NCBI GenBank assembly: GCA_017307355.1
Contig: JAFKFG010000009.1
Coordinates: 99,975-163,974 of the forward strand
Length of the DNA: 64,000 nt
Reading direction: 5' to 3'
DNA from: Alphaproteobacteria bacterium
GTDB taxonomy: Bacteria; Pseudomonadota; Alphaproteobacteria; Micropepsales; Micropepsaceae
A program made the position numbers and the translations under genes. Position 1 is the first letter of the stretch, and every line of letters starts with the position of its first letter. Under the pieces are notes generated by a model. That model ran no database searches. It saw only the letters and a list, made by a program, of their open reading frames with translations, and was not told the DNA's origin. This document shows positions 8,899 through 17,095 of this stretch, piece after piece.

Positions 8899-8899
<1 letters not shown>

Positions 8900-9618
8900 T
8901 ACACGCTCTCCTTGTCGCCGCGGGGGCGCACGGTGCGGAATTCGATCCGCTTGGCGTAGTCCTTGCCCTGCAGGATGCGGTTCACGAAAATGCCGGGCGT
9001 ATGAATCTGGTCGGGATCGAGCGTGCCGTTGGGCACCAGCTCTTCCACTTCCGCGATGGTGACCTTGGCCGCGGTCGCCATATTGGGATTAAAATTCCGC
9101 GCCGTCTTGCGATAGATCAGATTGCCTTCGTGATCGCCTTTCCAGGCCTTCACCACCGCCAGGTCCGCCTTCAGCCAGGTCTCGCGCACATAGGTTTCGC
9201 CGTCGAAGACTTCGGTGGGCTTGCCTTCGGCCACCACCGTGCCCACGCCGGTCTTGGTGTAGAAGGCGGGAATTCCCGCGCCGCCGGCCCGGATGCGTTC
9301 CGCCAAAGTGCCCTGCGGGTTCAGTTCCAGCTCCAGCTTGCCGGACAGATACAGGCTTTCGAACAATTTGTTCTCGCCCACATAGGACGAGATCATCTTG
9401 CGGATCTGATTGTTGTTGAGCAGCACCCAGAGCCCGACCCCGTCGGCGCCGCAATTGTTGGAGATCACGGTCAGATTCTTGACGCCGTTTTCCTTGAGCG
9501 CCGCGACCAGATTTTCCGGATTGCCGGAAAGACCGAAGCCGCCATGCATCAAGGTCATGCCGTCGAACACGACCCCTTCCAGCGCCGAGGTTGCGTCCTG
9601 GTAGACTTTGCCCGCCAT
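8899..9618 (-). CDS. scoA: 3-oxoacid CoA-transferase subunit A
   Basis: The 239-residue alpha subunit has the glycine-rich [14 protein letters not shown] motif (about residues 24-38) and the sequence [14 protein letters not shown]. It pairs with the downstream beta subunit in the CoA-transferase. The start at 9618 is preferred because a GGAGAT ribosome site precedes it and MAGKVYQDA is a typical beginning; a longer frame starting at 9681 adds 21 unlikely residues. About 140 bp separates it from the carboxylesterase gene upstream on the same strand. Confidence 0.94.
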
Positions 9619-9761
9619 GAGAGATCTCCGAACCTGCCGCTCTTGCATACTGAAGCCCGCGCCCAGCCGCAATTGCGCCAATCAGCCTAGCCGGCATCTC
9701 CCGAGAAAATGTGAAGCCGGCCGCTTATTTACATGAATTTCAGGCGCTTAGGCGCCAGCCG

Positions 9762-11405
9762 TCAAGCGGAGGTCTGGCCTTGGCGCACATGCAAGGCGCC
9801 AATCGCCTGGCGCGCTTCGGAATGGGGATCGACCACCAGCTTGCACTGGTCGTTGAAGATCATCACCGCGCGATCTTTCGCCGAATAGGGCCGCCAATTG
9901 GGCAGGCCGGAAACATTGGGATCGCCGGTCCTGGCGAAATTCACCCAGGCACGGCTCATCTTGTCGGCCAGGGGATAACGATCCTTGCCCGTGCCGGTGA
10001 TGATGTCGTCGGTGGGGCCGTCCAGATTGTCGAACACGTAAGAAACTTCCAGCGTGTGCGGCACGCCCAGCTTGCCGCCATGCACCGGTGTGGGTTTTTC
10101 GAAATGATAGACATAGGCGGGGGCGGCGCCCAATGCCGCCTTGCGCTCCGCCACCAGCGCGACATTGGCGGTGAGCCAATTGTCGGTGGCGATCAATTGG
10201 AACAGCCGCACATTGTCGGCGGCGGGAAAATCTTTTTTGTAGAGCGCGATCAGTTTTTCGGTTTCGGCATCGTCCACCTTCAGCCCGCGCTTGACGTCGG
10301 CGCGCAAAGTGGCGTCGTCGATGGGATCGAGCGGCGTCGAATTGAGGAACGTGATCTCGGTCAAGGTAGAACCCAGGATCATCGGCACGTTGGCCGACAA
10401 GGATGGCGCCACGGGATCGAACGCGCCATTGCCGGAAGCGAGATTGCGCCCGTCCAGCACCGGCCCGAACCGGCCCGCCGGCCCCATCGGGCCCAGCGCG
10501 GCGACGATCTTCTGGAACGACATTTGTTGCAGCTGATCCACCTGGTTCGGCTGCAGGCCCAGCTGGGCCATGATCCTGACGGCGATCTCGGTACCTTCGT
10601 CCGGCGTGATGGCTTTCAGCGAGACGCCGCTTTGCGCGATCACGCGATGGAAGCGGCCCACGGCCTGCGGCATCGCCATGGCGGTGGTGACTTTGCTGCC
10701 CCCGCCGGACTGGCCGAAAATGGTGACATTGCCGGGATCGCCTCCGAAGGCGGCGATATTGTCCTTCACCCAATTCAGCGCCGCCACGATGTCCAGCATG
10801 CCGACATTGCCGCTGTCGGCATATTTCTCGCCGCCCAGCTTGGCGAGATAGAGAAAACCGAAAGCGTTGAGGCGGTGATTGACCGTGACCAGCACCACGC
10901 CATGCTTTTTCGCCAGCATGGCGCCGTCATAGCGGACATTGCCGCCCGAGCCGCCGGTGAAGCCGCCGCCATGGCACCAGAGCATCACCGGGCGTTTCTT
11001 TCCGTCATCGGCCCCGGCGGTCCAGATGTTCAGTCTGAGGCAATCCTCGCTCTGGGCGGTGCGATCCAGCGCCACCACTTCTTCTTCCATGAAACCGGTG
11101 GCGTCGGTCTGCGGCGCGCGGTTGCCGAACAGGGTGGCATCGCGGACGCCGCTCCAGGGCGCGGGCGGCTGAGGCGGCATGAAGCGGTTGGCGCCCGCGG
11201 TCGATGCGCCATAGGGAATGCCTTTGAAGATTTTGACGCCGTCTTCCATGAAGCCGCGGACCTTGCCGTAGCTAGTGTTCACGATGGGCGCGGTTCCGGC
11301 TGCCTGTGCCGGCGGCGCACCAAGCGCCAAGCCCGCCGCGGCCATGCCGCCCGCGAGCAATAACTGGCGCCGATCCGGTTCCTCCATGCCATTGTTTTTG
11401 GCCAT
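9762..11405 (-). CDS. Type-B carboxylesterase, exported
   Basis: The 547-residue alpha/beta hydrolase is of the cholinesterase-like carboxylesterase family. A twin-arginine-like leader (DRRQLLLAGG followed by an Ala-rich stretch ending PAQA) suggests Tat export. Family motifs are visible: FKGIPYGAS near residues 60-70, EDCLRLNIWTAG (about 120-131), the oxyanion CHGGGF, and the nucleophile elbow GQSGGG with Ser near 233. The substrate is unknown. The start at 11405 was chosen for the GGGGCGGAAC before it; an in-frame ATG at 11417 is the alternative. Together with the tannase this gives two exported esterases within 5 kb. Confidence 0.9.
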   Translation of the reverse strand: MAKNNGMEEPDRRQLLLAGGMAAAGLALGAPPAQAAGTAPIVNTSYGKVRGFMEDGVKIFKGIPYGASTAGANRFMPPQPPAPWSGVRDATLFGNRAPQTDATGFMEEEVVALDRTAQSEDCLRLNIWTAGADDGKKRPVMLWCHGGGFTGGSGGNVRYDGAMLAKKHGVVLVTVNHRLNAFGFLYLAKLGGEKYADSGNVGMLDIVAALNWVKDNIAAFGGDPGNVTIFGQSGGGSKVTTAMAMPQAVGRFHRVIAQSGVSLKAITPDEGTEIAVRIMAQLGLQPNQVDQLQQMSFQKIVAALGPMGPAGRFGPVLDGRNLASGNGAFDPVAPSLSANVPMILGSTLTEITFLNSTPLDPIDDATLRADVKRGLKVDDAETEKLIALYKKDFPAADNVRLFQLIATDNWLTANVALVAERKAALGAAPAYVYHFEKPTPVHGGKLGVPHTLEVSYVFDNLDGPTDDIITGTGKDRYPLADKMSRAWVNFARTGDPNVSGLPNWRPYSAKDRAVMIFNDQCKLVVDPHSEARQAIGALHVRQGQTSA

Positions 11406-11499
11406 GTTCCGCCCCATTTTCAGCCCATAACCGCCAAGGAACTATAGGGGCTGGGAAATACCCGCGCCATATGCAAAAGAGCGGCGCGCCGACCAAGAG

Positions 11500-11817
11500 A
11501 TGCCATCAATGTCGCAAACTATCGCGCCGCCGGAAGCCTGCCACTCCATGACCGAATTGCGCGCCGCAATCGATGCGCTGGATGCGCAGCTGGTGGCGAT
11601 GCTGGCCCGGCGCCAGACCTATATCGAGCGGGCGGCGGTGCTGAAATCGGATCGCGGCACCGTGCGCGACACGCCGCGCGTCGAACAGGTGGTGCGCAAT
11701 GTCGTGGCCGAAGCCGCGCGCAAGGGCCTGTCGCCCGCCATCGCCGAAGCGGTGTGGCGCAGCCTGATCGAAGCCAGCATCGCGCACGAATTCAAAGCCT
11801 TCGACGCCAAGCGCTAA
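11500..11817 (+). CDS. Chorismate mutase, AroQ class (or isochorismate-pyruvate lyase-like)
   Basis: The 105-residue all-helical protein has the chorismate mutase core from residue 17: LRAAIDALDAQLVAMLARR, then ERAAVLKSDRG and a final helix with VWRSLIEASIAHE. The domain converts chorismate to prephenate; small free-standing forms can also be isochorismate-pyruvate lyases, which reading cannot exclude. Starts at 11500, 11509 or 11548 are possible; the domain begins only after the last. It is convergent with the DUF2063 gene and overlaps it by 4 bp. A prephenate dehydratase is encoded in the window at 40.8 kb. Confidence 0.85.
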   Translation: MPSMSQTIAPPEACHSMTELRAAIDALDAQLVAMLARRQTYIERAAVLKSDRGTVRDTPRVEQVVRNVVAEAARKGLSPAIAEAVWRSLIEASIAHEFKAFDAKR

Positions 11818-12557
11818 GGGGTACGCGCCGCGCGGATCAGTCCGTCCCGCAACCAGCTCGCCAGAGCGGCGCCGACATCCTGCGCGGCGCGATCCGCATC
11901 TCCGTCTTCGACCAGCAACGCACACAGATCGGCGAAGCCGGACCCGGCCATCGCCAGGGTGAGCGCGCGCTGCTCGAATGTCTCGATGGTGCGGTATTTG
12001 GGCGTCAGGCCGCTGCGCCAGATGCGAATGGTGGCGGGCACGGCCAATCGCTGGGCGGCCGGCGGCGTTTCGTTGTTCGCCAGCGCCCCCCAGATCGCGG
12101 CACAGTTGGTGGCGACTTCGCCCATCGTCAAAGTGGGCACGAAGATCAGGACCGCATGGTCCCAATCCACCTGCCCCAGCGCTTCGGGCGTGATCGCGTC
12201 CCCGTCCGGCCCGTCAAACGCGCGGCGCAGATGCCAATCCAGCCAGGCCAGTTCGGCGACCTCCGCATCGCCCGGATAGAGCGCGCGCAAGGTCCGGACG
12301 AATTCGTCGCCATATTCGTTCAAGGTCCAGCTTTTCGGGGCGTGGGCTTCCACATACTGCCGCGCCGCCTTGTCGAACGCGTCATCGCCCAGCCAGGTCC
12401 AGGTTTTTTCGAACGTATCGCGCAGGCTGGCGACCAGCTGGGCGCGATAGGCATGGCGATAAACCGCCAGGCCCCGCTCCGGCGCGCCCGGCAGCGGCGC
12501 GTCGGTGCCCGCCAGGATGTGATCGCGAAAGCCGCGCTGGGTGTCGAGCAAGGTCAT
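11814..12557 (-). CDS. bufC: DUF2063 protein, BufC-like partner of MNIO enzyme
   Basis: The 247-residue protein has the N-terminal DUF2063 signature LLDTQRGFRDHILAG...GLAVYRHAYRAQLVASLRDTF (about residues 3-47, arms quoted). Proteins of this family accompany DUF692/MNIO enzymes and serve as the partner that recognises the precursor peptide. It overlaps the MNIO gene by 4 bp, so the pair is translationally coupled. The C-terminal half has no catalytic motif I recognise. It is the third gene of the bufA-bufB-bufC series. Confidence 0.88.
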   Translation of the reverse strand: MTLLDTQRGFRDHILAGTDAPLPGAPERGLAVYRHAYRAQLVASLRDTFEKTWTWLGDDAFDKAARQYVEAHAPKSWTLNEYGDEFVRTLRALYPGDAEVAELAWLDWHLRRAFDGPDGDAITPEALGQVDWDHAVLIFVPTLTMGEVATNCAAIWGALANNETPPAAQRLAVPATIRIWRSGLTPKYRTIETFEQRALTLAMAGSGFADLCALLVEDGDADRAAQDVGAALASWLRDGLIRAARTP

Positions 12558-13387
12558 GCGGCGCGCGTCCAGTCGCCGGCTTTCTGGCGGGCGACATCCA
12601 GTTCGGCCAGAAGCTCGGCCAAAGGCGGAATATTGTCGTCGCGCTCGATCATGCTCGCCCGCGCGCCGAAACGCTCGACGGCTTTCTTGTAGAGGGCCCA
12701 GACCGGATCGGGCACCGGCTCGTCATGGGTGTCGATCAGAAGCTCGCGCCCCTGGCTGTGGCCGGCCAGATGCATCTGGCGCACCCGGTCCGCCGGAATG
12801 CCCGCCAGATAGGCATCCATGTCGAAGCCGTGGTTGGTGCCGCTCACATAGATGTTGTTGACGTCGAGCAGAAGATAGCAGCCGGTGCGGCGGCACATCT
12901 CGGAAATGAATTCCCACTCCGTCATCTGATCGTCGGCGAAAGTGAGGTAGGTGGAGGCGTTCTCCATCAGGATGGGACGCTCCAGCACGTCTTGCGCCCG
13001 CGCGATATTGGCGCAGACCAGATCCATCGCCTCTTCGGTATAGGGCATGGGCAGAAGATCGTGGGAATTGAATCCCTCCACGCCCGTCCAGCACAGATGA
13101 TCGGACACCCACAAAGGATCGACTCGGGTCGCCAGCGCCTTGAGGCGGCGCAGATAGTCCAGCTTGACGCCGTCGGCGGAGCCGATCGACATCGACACGC
13201 CATGCATCGCCACCGGATAGCGTTCGCGCACCTTGTCCAGCACATGGAGCGGGCGGCCGCCCGGCACCATGAAATTCTCGGAAATCACTTCGACGAAATC
13301 GACCAGATCGTCGCGTTCCAGGAATTCATTGAAATGCGGCGGACGCAGGCCGAGACCGAAGCCTTCGAAGAGAGGAATGGCGGTCAT
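12554..13387 (-). CDS. bufB: MNIO (DUF692) multinuclear non-heme iron enzyme, BufB-like
   Basis: The 277-residue TIM-barrel protein of the MNIO family modifies Cys residues of ribosomal peptides; in bufferins it makes thiooxazoles. Metal-ligand motifs of the family are visible in order: GLRPPHF, EVISENFM, MHGVSMSIGS, SDHLCW, ENASTYL, DVNNIYV and MHLAGHS. The start at 13387 follows an AGAAGG ribosome site; an upstream in-frame Met at 13402 is less likely. It lies between the Cys-rich peptide gene and the DUF2063 gene, the usual order of a BUF operon. Confidence 0.93.
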   Translation of the reverse strand: MTAIPLFEGFGLGLRPPHFNEFLERDDLVDFVEVISENFMVPGGRPLHVLDKVRERYPVAMHGVSMSIGSADGVKLDYLRRLKALATRVDPLWVSDHLCWTGVEGFNSHDLLPMPYTEEAMDLVCANIARAQDVLERPILMENASTYLTFADDQMTEWEFISEMCRRTGCYLLLDVNNIYVSGTNHGFDMDAYLAGIPADRVRQMHLAGHSQGRELLIDTHDEPVPDPVWALYKKAVERFGARASMIERDDNIPPLAELLAELDVARQKAGDWTRAA

Positions 13388-13410
13388 CAAGCCTTCTCGC
13401 AAATGTCATA

Positions 13411-13439
13411 TGGACCCGGCGCTTTCGCGACCGGGTCCA
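13411..13439. terminator. Hairpin between bufA and bufB, probable partial terminator
   Basis: The arms TGGACCCGG (13411-13419) and CCGGGTCCA (13431-13439) pair perfectly with an 11-base loop. There is no T-run, so it is more likely a stabilising or attenuating hairpin that favours the peptide message over the enzyme message. Confidence 0.5.
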
Positions 13440-13484
13440 TGAGACTCTGGTACGGCAGTCACCGCCGCACCTTATACAAGGATA

Positions 13485-13739
13485 TTACGGCGTGGTCTTG
13501 CCGCCGGCCTTGGTGCAGGCGTCAGCCGACATCGACTTGTAGCCTTGGCCCTTGCAGGAATTCTGGCCCTTGCAGTCATGATTGCCCGACTTGCAATCCG
13601 ACTGACCCTTGCAGGAATTCACGCCGAAGCAATGAACCGACGCATCCGCGGCGGACGCGACGGTCGGCGCGGTCGCGACGGCGGCCATGGCGAGAAAGGC
13701 GGCGGCCGAAGCCAGCGTGGCAGTCTTGATGGGGGTCAT
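13485..13739 (-). CDS. bufA: Cys-rich exported peptide, bufferin precursor (BufA-like)
   Basis: The 84-residue protein has a signal peptide (about residues 1-30, ending ASA) and a 54-residue mature part. The mature part has six Cys at 37, 43, 49, 56, 62 and 75, in the repeated patterns HCFGVNSCKG and HDCKGQNSCKG and a last Cys before AGG. This HCxGxNSCKG pattern resembles the BufA2 type of bufferin, peptides whose core Cys are converted by an MNIO enzyme and which then bind copper or other metals in the periplasm. The modification is inferred from the neighbours; the sequence shows only the Cys, Gly, Lys and Asn pattern. It has its own sigma-F-type promoter at 13792-13817. Confidence 0.85.
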   Translation of the reverse strand: MTPIKTATLASAAAFLAMAAVATAPTVASAADASVHCFGVNSCKGQSDCKSGNHDCKGQNSCKGQGYKSMSADACTKAGGKTTP

Positions 13740-13791
13740 GGAACGTCTCCGTGTTGTTGCGCCGGCCGTTTTTCGGCATGGCTGTTAGGTG

Positions 13792-13817
13792 TTCGGCAGT
13801 CCCGAACCTGAGGTTAC
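13792..13817 (-). promoter_or_regulatory. Sigma-F-type ECF promoter of the buf operon
   Basis: Read on the minus strand this is GTAACC (13817-13812), exactly 16 bp, then CGAA (13795-13792), 53-78 bp before the bufA start. The same motif and spacing occur before nrsF at 15522-15547. It agrees with the Caulobacter sigma-F motif as I recall it. Confidence 0.78.
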
Positions 13818-13884
13818 ATCCCACGCCCCAAATCGGGCAGAAAGTCGGCGGGAGATCGGAACTTCCGGTTATTCCATCACGATT

Positions 13885-14847
13885 TTATTTCAACCCCGCA
13901 TCCCCATGATCCGGCGCGGTGATCTGCCGCCGGATCGCGGCCAGCGGCGCGGAATCGTCGAACACGATTCTGTTGCCTTGAAGCCCCACGCCCAGTTGCT
14001 TGAGAAGCGCATCGATATCGACCGGCGTCCCGGTCTTTCCCATTTGCGCGTAAAGATCGGCCAGTTCGGTTCCGCCGGTGGCGGCGTCGCCCGCCGCCAT
14101 CACCTGATCCATGGTCCAGTCGGCGGTGTTGCCGCCGCTCTGCCGGTTGATCGCCTGCAACGCGGTCTGCACGCCGATGCGATTATGGGTGCGTTCGCGG
14201 ATGCGGACATCCGCGACCAGCCAGAAGGCCGCGCCGCCCCAATAAACGCGCTGATGATCATGCGTGCTGTCCAGGCCGCCATCGCCCGGCTTGGGCTGGC
14301 CGCTGGGCATTTCATCGACGGTCCATTTCCAGACTTCGGCGGGATCCATCTGACCGGCCTCTGCCCGCGCGATGGGCTCGACATAGGTGGCATTGCCTTC
14401 CTGGAGCCAAAGGCCCGAACGCGGCAATTGGGGAAGCGCCAGATGCGTCATCTCATGCACCAGCACCCAGTCGCGCTTCAGAGCCGCCGCGTCGGCACCC
14501 CGGCCGACCGTCAGCCGGATCAGGGAGCCGCCGCGAAATCCGAAGGTGGTGCCGCCGACACTGTGCCCATCGCCGGCAATGACGACCAGCCGGACATGGG
14601 AAACCGGAAAGCGCCCGAAATAGGTTGCCACCGCTTGCGCGCTGGTGCGGATCCAATCCTGGATCAAGGCGCGATCCAGTCCGGAAGCACCGTCGGAAAA
14701 GACGATGTCGATGGTGCCGCCGCCCATCGCGATCTGCGCATCCGGCGCGGCGCGGGACGGCGCAGGCTGAGCCTCTGCAACAAGTGTCGACGCGAAAACC
14801 AAGGCCGTAACCAGCGCAGCAATTTTGCCCCACTTTGGCCCGGCCAT
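13885..14847 (-). CDS. Secreted zinc metallopeptidase-like protein (HEMTH)
   Basis: The 320-residue protein has an N-terminal signal peptide (about residues 1-27) and a zinc motif HEMTHLALPQL near residue 130. The downstream WLQEGNATYVE supplies the third ligand Glu of a gluzincin. The overall pattern is that of the peptidase MA-like superfamily. Its start overlaps the sigma factor stop (GTG ATG GCC; either Met can start), so sigma factor and peptidase are one transcript. The substrate is unknown. It has no role that I know of in BUF loci; it could process exported proteins under the same stress. It lies 145 bp from bufA on the same strand. Confidence 0.8.
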   Translation of the reverse strand: MAGPKWGKIAALVTALVFASTLVAEAQPAPSRAAPDAQIAMGGGTIDIVFSDGASGLDRALIQDWIRTSAQAVATYFGRFPVSHVRLVVIAGDGHSVGGTTFGFRGGSLIRLTVGRGADAAALKRDWVLVHEMTHLALPQLPRSGLWLQEGNATYVEPIARAEAGQMDPAEVWKWTVDEMPSGQPKPGDGGLDSTHDHQRVYWGGAAFWLVADVRIRERTHNRIGVQTALQAINRQSGGNTADWTMDQVMAAGDAATGGTELADLYAQMGKTGTPVDIDALLKQLGVGLQGNRIVFDDSAPLAAIRRQITAPDHGDAGLK

Positions 14848-15380
14848 CACCCGTCAACCTGGATCTGCCGTTGGGCGGCGATCATCATGCGAGTAATGCC
14901 GCGATGGATATTGACCTTCACCAGCGACACCGACTGGCCGGTCTTTGCCGAGGCTTCCTCGACGCTGAAGCCATGCATCTTCACCAACCGGATCACTTCG
15001 GATTGCGCCGGCTTCAGTTCGGACAGAAGTTTTTCCAGGGTGGTGGCGTTCTGAATCGCCGCGCCGTGATCCTCGATGGCGAGATCCTCGCTGATCGCCA
15101 AGGTGGCGGATTTGCGCAACGCGCGCAGGCGGTCGATCCATTTGTAGCGCGCGATCGCCACCAGCCAGGGACCGAAAGGCCGCGACGGATCGTAGGAGCC
15201 GCGTTTTTCATGCAAGGCGAACAGCGTGTCCTGCACCGCATCGTCCACCATCGCGGGCGGCAGGCGTGTGCCGAAATAACGCTTGAGCCAGGGACGCAAC
15301 TCGTCGAGCAGCCGGCGATAGCGCATGCCGTCGCCTTTCTGCGCGGCCGCCATCAGTCCTGACCATTCCTTATCGGACAT
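14847..15380 (-). CDS. ECF sigma factor, sigma-F-like
   Basis: The 177-residue protein has sigma region 2 (DDAVQDTLFALHEKRGSYDP, then FGPWLVAIARYKWIDRLR) and region 4 (LKPAQSEVIRLVKMHGFSVEEAS, then SLVKVNIHRGITRM). It directs RNA polymerase to the GTAACC-N16-CGAA promoters found nearby. The start at 15380 (MSDKEW) matches the family beginning; starts at 15416 and 15464 are open and would add a Cys-containing leader. It is transcribed away from the anti-sigma gene and overlaps the metallopeptidase gene. No copy of the motif was seen before this gene itself. Confidence 0.86.
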   Translation of the reverse strand: MSDKEWSGLMAAAQKGDGMRYRRLLDELRPWLKRYFGTRLPPAMVDDAVQDTLFALHEKRGSYDPSRPFGPWLVAIARYKWIDRLRALRKSATLAISEDLAIEDHGAAIQNATTLEKLLSELKPAQSEVIRLVKMHGFSVEEASAKTGQSVSLVKVNIHRGITRMMIAAQRQIQVDG

Positions 15381-15521
15381 TGCGAGGCTTTCAGCCTGAG
15401 TCACCAGCCTGGGCATTGCCGGCCGGTTCGTTGAAAGTGTGCAACAATGACAGACATTCGGCAATCAGGCGCCGCCGCGAATGGCAAAAATGCCAAGATT
15501 TGGACAAAATCCGGATCACTT

Positions 15522-15547
15522 GTAACCCCGCGCGTGCGGGTGGCGAA
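15522..15547 (+). promoter_or_regulatory. Sigma-F-type ECF promoter of nrsF
   Basis: GTAACC (15522-15527), 16 bp, CGAA (15544-15547), about 75 bp upstream of the anti-sigma start. It is identical in both boxes and spacing to the bufA promoter on the other strand. It implies that the anti-sigma factor is itself induced by the sigma factor it restrains. Confidence 0.78.
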
Positions 15548-15620
15548 AAGACAAGGACCGTCACAGAAATTGTACGGTGCCCGGTGTTCCACTTTTTAAC
15601 GGCGTTCCATCTCTAACTTT

Positions 15621-16307
15621 GTGACGGCTTTGCAATCATCCGACTCGTCCTCCGAAACCTCCGCCAACGCGCTTGACCTGATGGTCGATCGCTTGGTCGC
15701 GGATCTGCGGCCGGTGGAAAGCCCGCCCGTGGCGCGCCGGCTGGCGCTGGGGCTGGGCGTGGGCATCGTGATCTCGCTGGCCTTTGTCGGCATCCTGCTG
15801 GGCTACCGCCCGGACATGGCGAGCGCGACCATGACCATGATCTTCTGGGTCAAGCTGGCCTATGTCTCCGGCATCGGCGCGGTGGCGCTATGGGCGGTGG
15901 AGCGGCTGGTGCGGCCGGGCGTTCCCACCGGCAACCTGCTGTTATGGCTGCTGCTTCCCGCCGCGATGATGGGGGGATTGGCGGTCATGGAATTGATCCA
16001 TGGCCCGGCCAATCTGCGCGAGCATCTGATCATGGGCTTCAGCGCCGCCGCCGCGCCCTGGCGCATTCTGGCGGCCGCGCTGCCGCCGCTGGTGGGCCTG
16101 GCCTGGGCGGTTCGGGGGCTGGCGCCCACCCGTCTGGTTTTTGCCGGCACCATGGTCGGCCTGGCGGCGGGCGGTTTCGGCGCGGCGTCCTATGCGATGC
16201 ATTGCCAGGAATCGGCCGCGCCGTTCCTGTTGATCTGGTACGGGCTGGGCGTGCTCGCTTGCGGCTTTGTCGGCGCCATGCTGGGTCCGCGCGTGCTGCG
16301 TTGGTAG
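15621..16307 (+). CDS. nrsF: NrsF-like anti-sigma factor (DUF1109)
   Basis: The 228-residue membrane protein has a cytoplasmic N-terminal helix with DLMVDRLVADLRPV (about residues 18-31) and six predicted membrane segments. The DUF1109 pattern YAMHCQESAAPFLLIWYGLG is near residues 190-209 and a further Cys occurs in the last helix (LACGF). In Caulobacter NrsF binds sigma-F and releases it when metals act on two conserved Cys, and both are present here. The start is a GTG without a clear ribosome site; the message begins with the motif at 15522. It is divergent from the sigma gene, whereas the Caulobacter pair is, as I recall, one operon. Confidence 0.86.
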   Translation: MTALQSSDSSSETSANALDLMVDRLVADLRPVESPPVARRLALGLGVGIVISLAFVGILLGYRPDMASATMTMIFWVKLAYVSGIGAVALWAVERLVRPGVPTGNLLLWLLLPAAMMGGLAVMELIHGPANLREHLIMGFSAAAAPWRILAAALPPLVGLAWAVRGLAPTRLVFAGTMVGLAAGGFGAASYAMHCQESAAPFLLIWYGLGVLACGFVGAMLGPRVLRW

Positions 16308-16355
16308 TACCGGCGCCGCGGTGACCGCAGCGCCGGTCTTTCCCAAACGGCCAAT

Positions 16356-17021
16356 TTAAGCGGCCAATTCCAATGTCTGCAGTGCCGCGAAATCCTCCGC
16401 ATTCAGCGTGGGACGAACCGCCTGCGTCACGATGGCCTGGAAAACCGCCGGCGGCGCGGCATTCTTGATGCCGGTCAGCAGCGCCCGCCGCTCCGCGCCG
16501 TTCATCGCCGGCACCATCAGCCGGAGATAGGCGATATTTTCCTCCGGCGTGAGGGAATGGATGATCTCCATTTCCATCGCCATCAACTCCGCATCGCTGA
16601 ACAGCGCGCAGAGCTGCGGATAGAAGACGGTCTCTTCCTCCTGCATATGAAGGAAATCCGCCGCCACGAAGCTGGAGAAGGTCAGATAGAGCTGGCGCCC
16701 GGCCGCTGCGCGGCCTTCCTGCGAGGCCCGTTCCACAGTAGCCATGGCCCGCTCCAGGCGCGCGAAATCCTCGCGATGCTCTTCATGCTGGCGCTCGATC
16801 TCATGAGCCCCGCCGCTCGCCCGGGCTTCCAGGGCGGGATGAATATAGCGCTCCTCATGCGCCAGATGCTTAGCGCAAAGCGCGAGATGAAATCGCAGCG
16901 CCTCCATCGTCACGTCCGGGGTCGCGAAATCCGCGCGACCCAGCTCTTTCAGCATTTCGGCATGGGCAAAGCGAAGGCCCTTGTGAATGGGACCGTACAG
17001 ATCCCAGCGTCCTGATGTCAT
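16356..17021 (-). CDS. Hemerythrin HHE-domain protein
   Basis: The 221-residue protein has the His/Glu pattern of a diiron hemerythrin four-helix bundle: His13 in PIHKGLR, the CAKHLAHEERYIHP segment near 49-62, HEEH near 77-80, and FLHMQEEE near 124-131. A C-terminal helical region (about 140-221) has no clear catalytic motif. Hemerythrin-like proteins bind O2, NO or iron. It is divergent from two flavin-split-barrel genes, with an 18-bp direct repeat in the shared promoter, which suggests co-regulation by a redox or NO signal. Confidence 0.85.
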   Translation of the reverse strand: MTSGRWDLYGPIHKGLRFAHAEMLKELGRADFATPDVTMEALRFHLALCAKHLAHEERYIHPALEARASGGAHEIERQHEEHREDFARLERAMATVERASQEGRAAAGRQLYLTFSSFVAADFLHMQEEETVFYPQLCALFSDAELMAMEMEIIHSLTPEENIAYLRLMVPAMNGAERRALLTGIKNAAPPAVFQAIVTQAVRPTLNAEDFAALQTLELAA

Positions 17022-17095
17022 GGTTCTTTCTCCCGTCTTTTCGGCCGCGGCGCGGCCTTGTGGGGCGGGGTGATAAGGCGGGCGAACGGGCGTGG

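Noticed and set aside
9711..11363. 550-codon plus-strand frame opposite the carboxylesterase
   Set aside because: No recognisable motif; the opposite strand has GQSGGG and a Tat-type leader.
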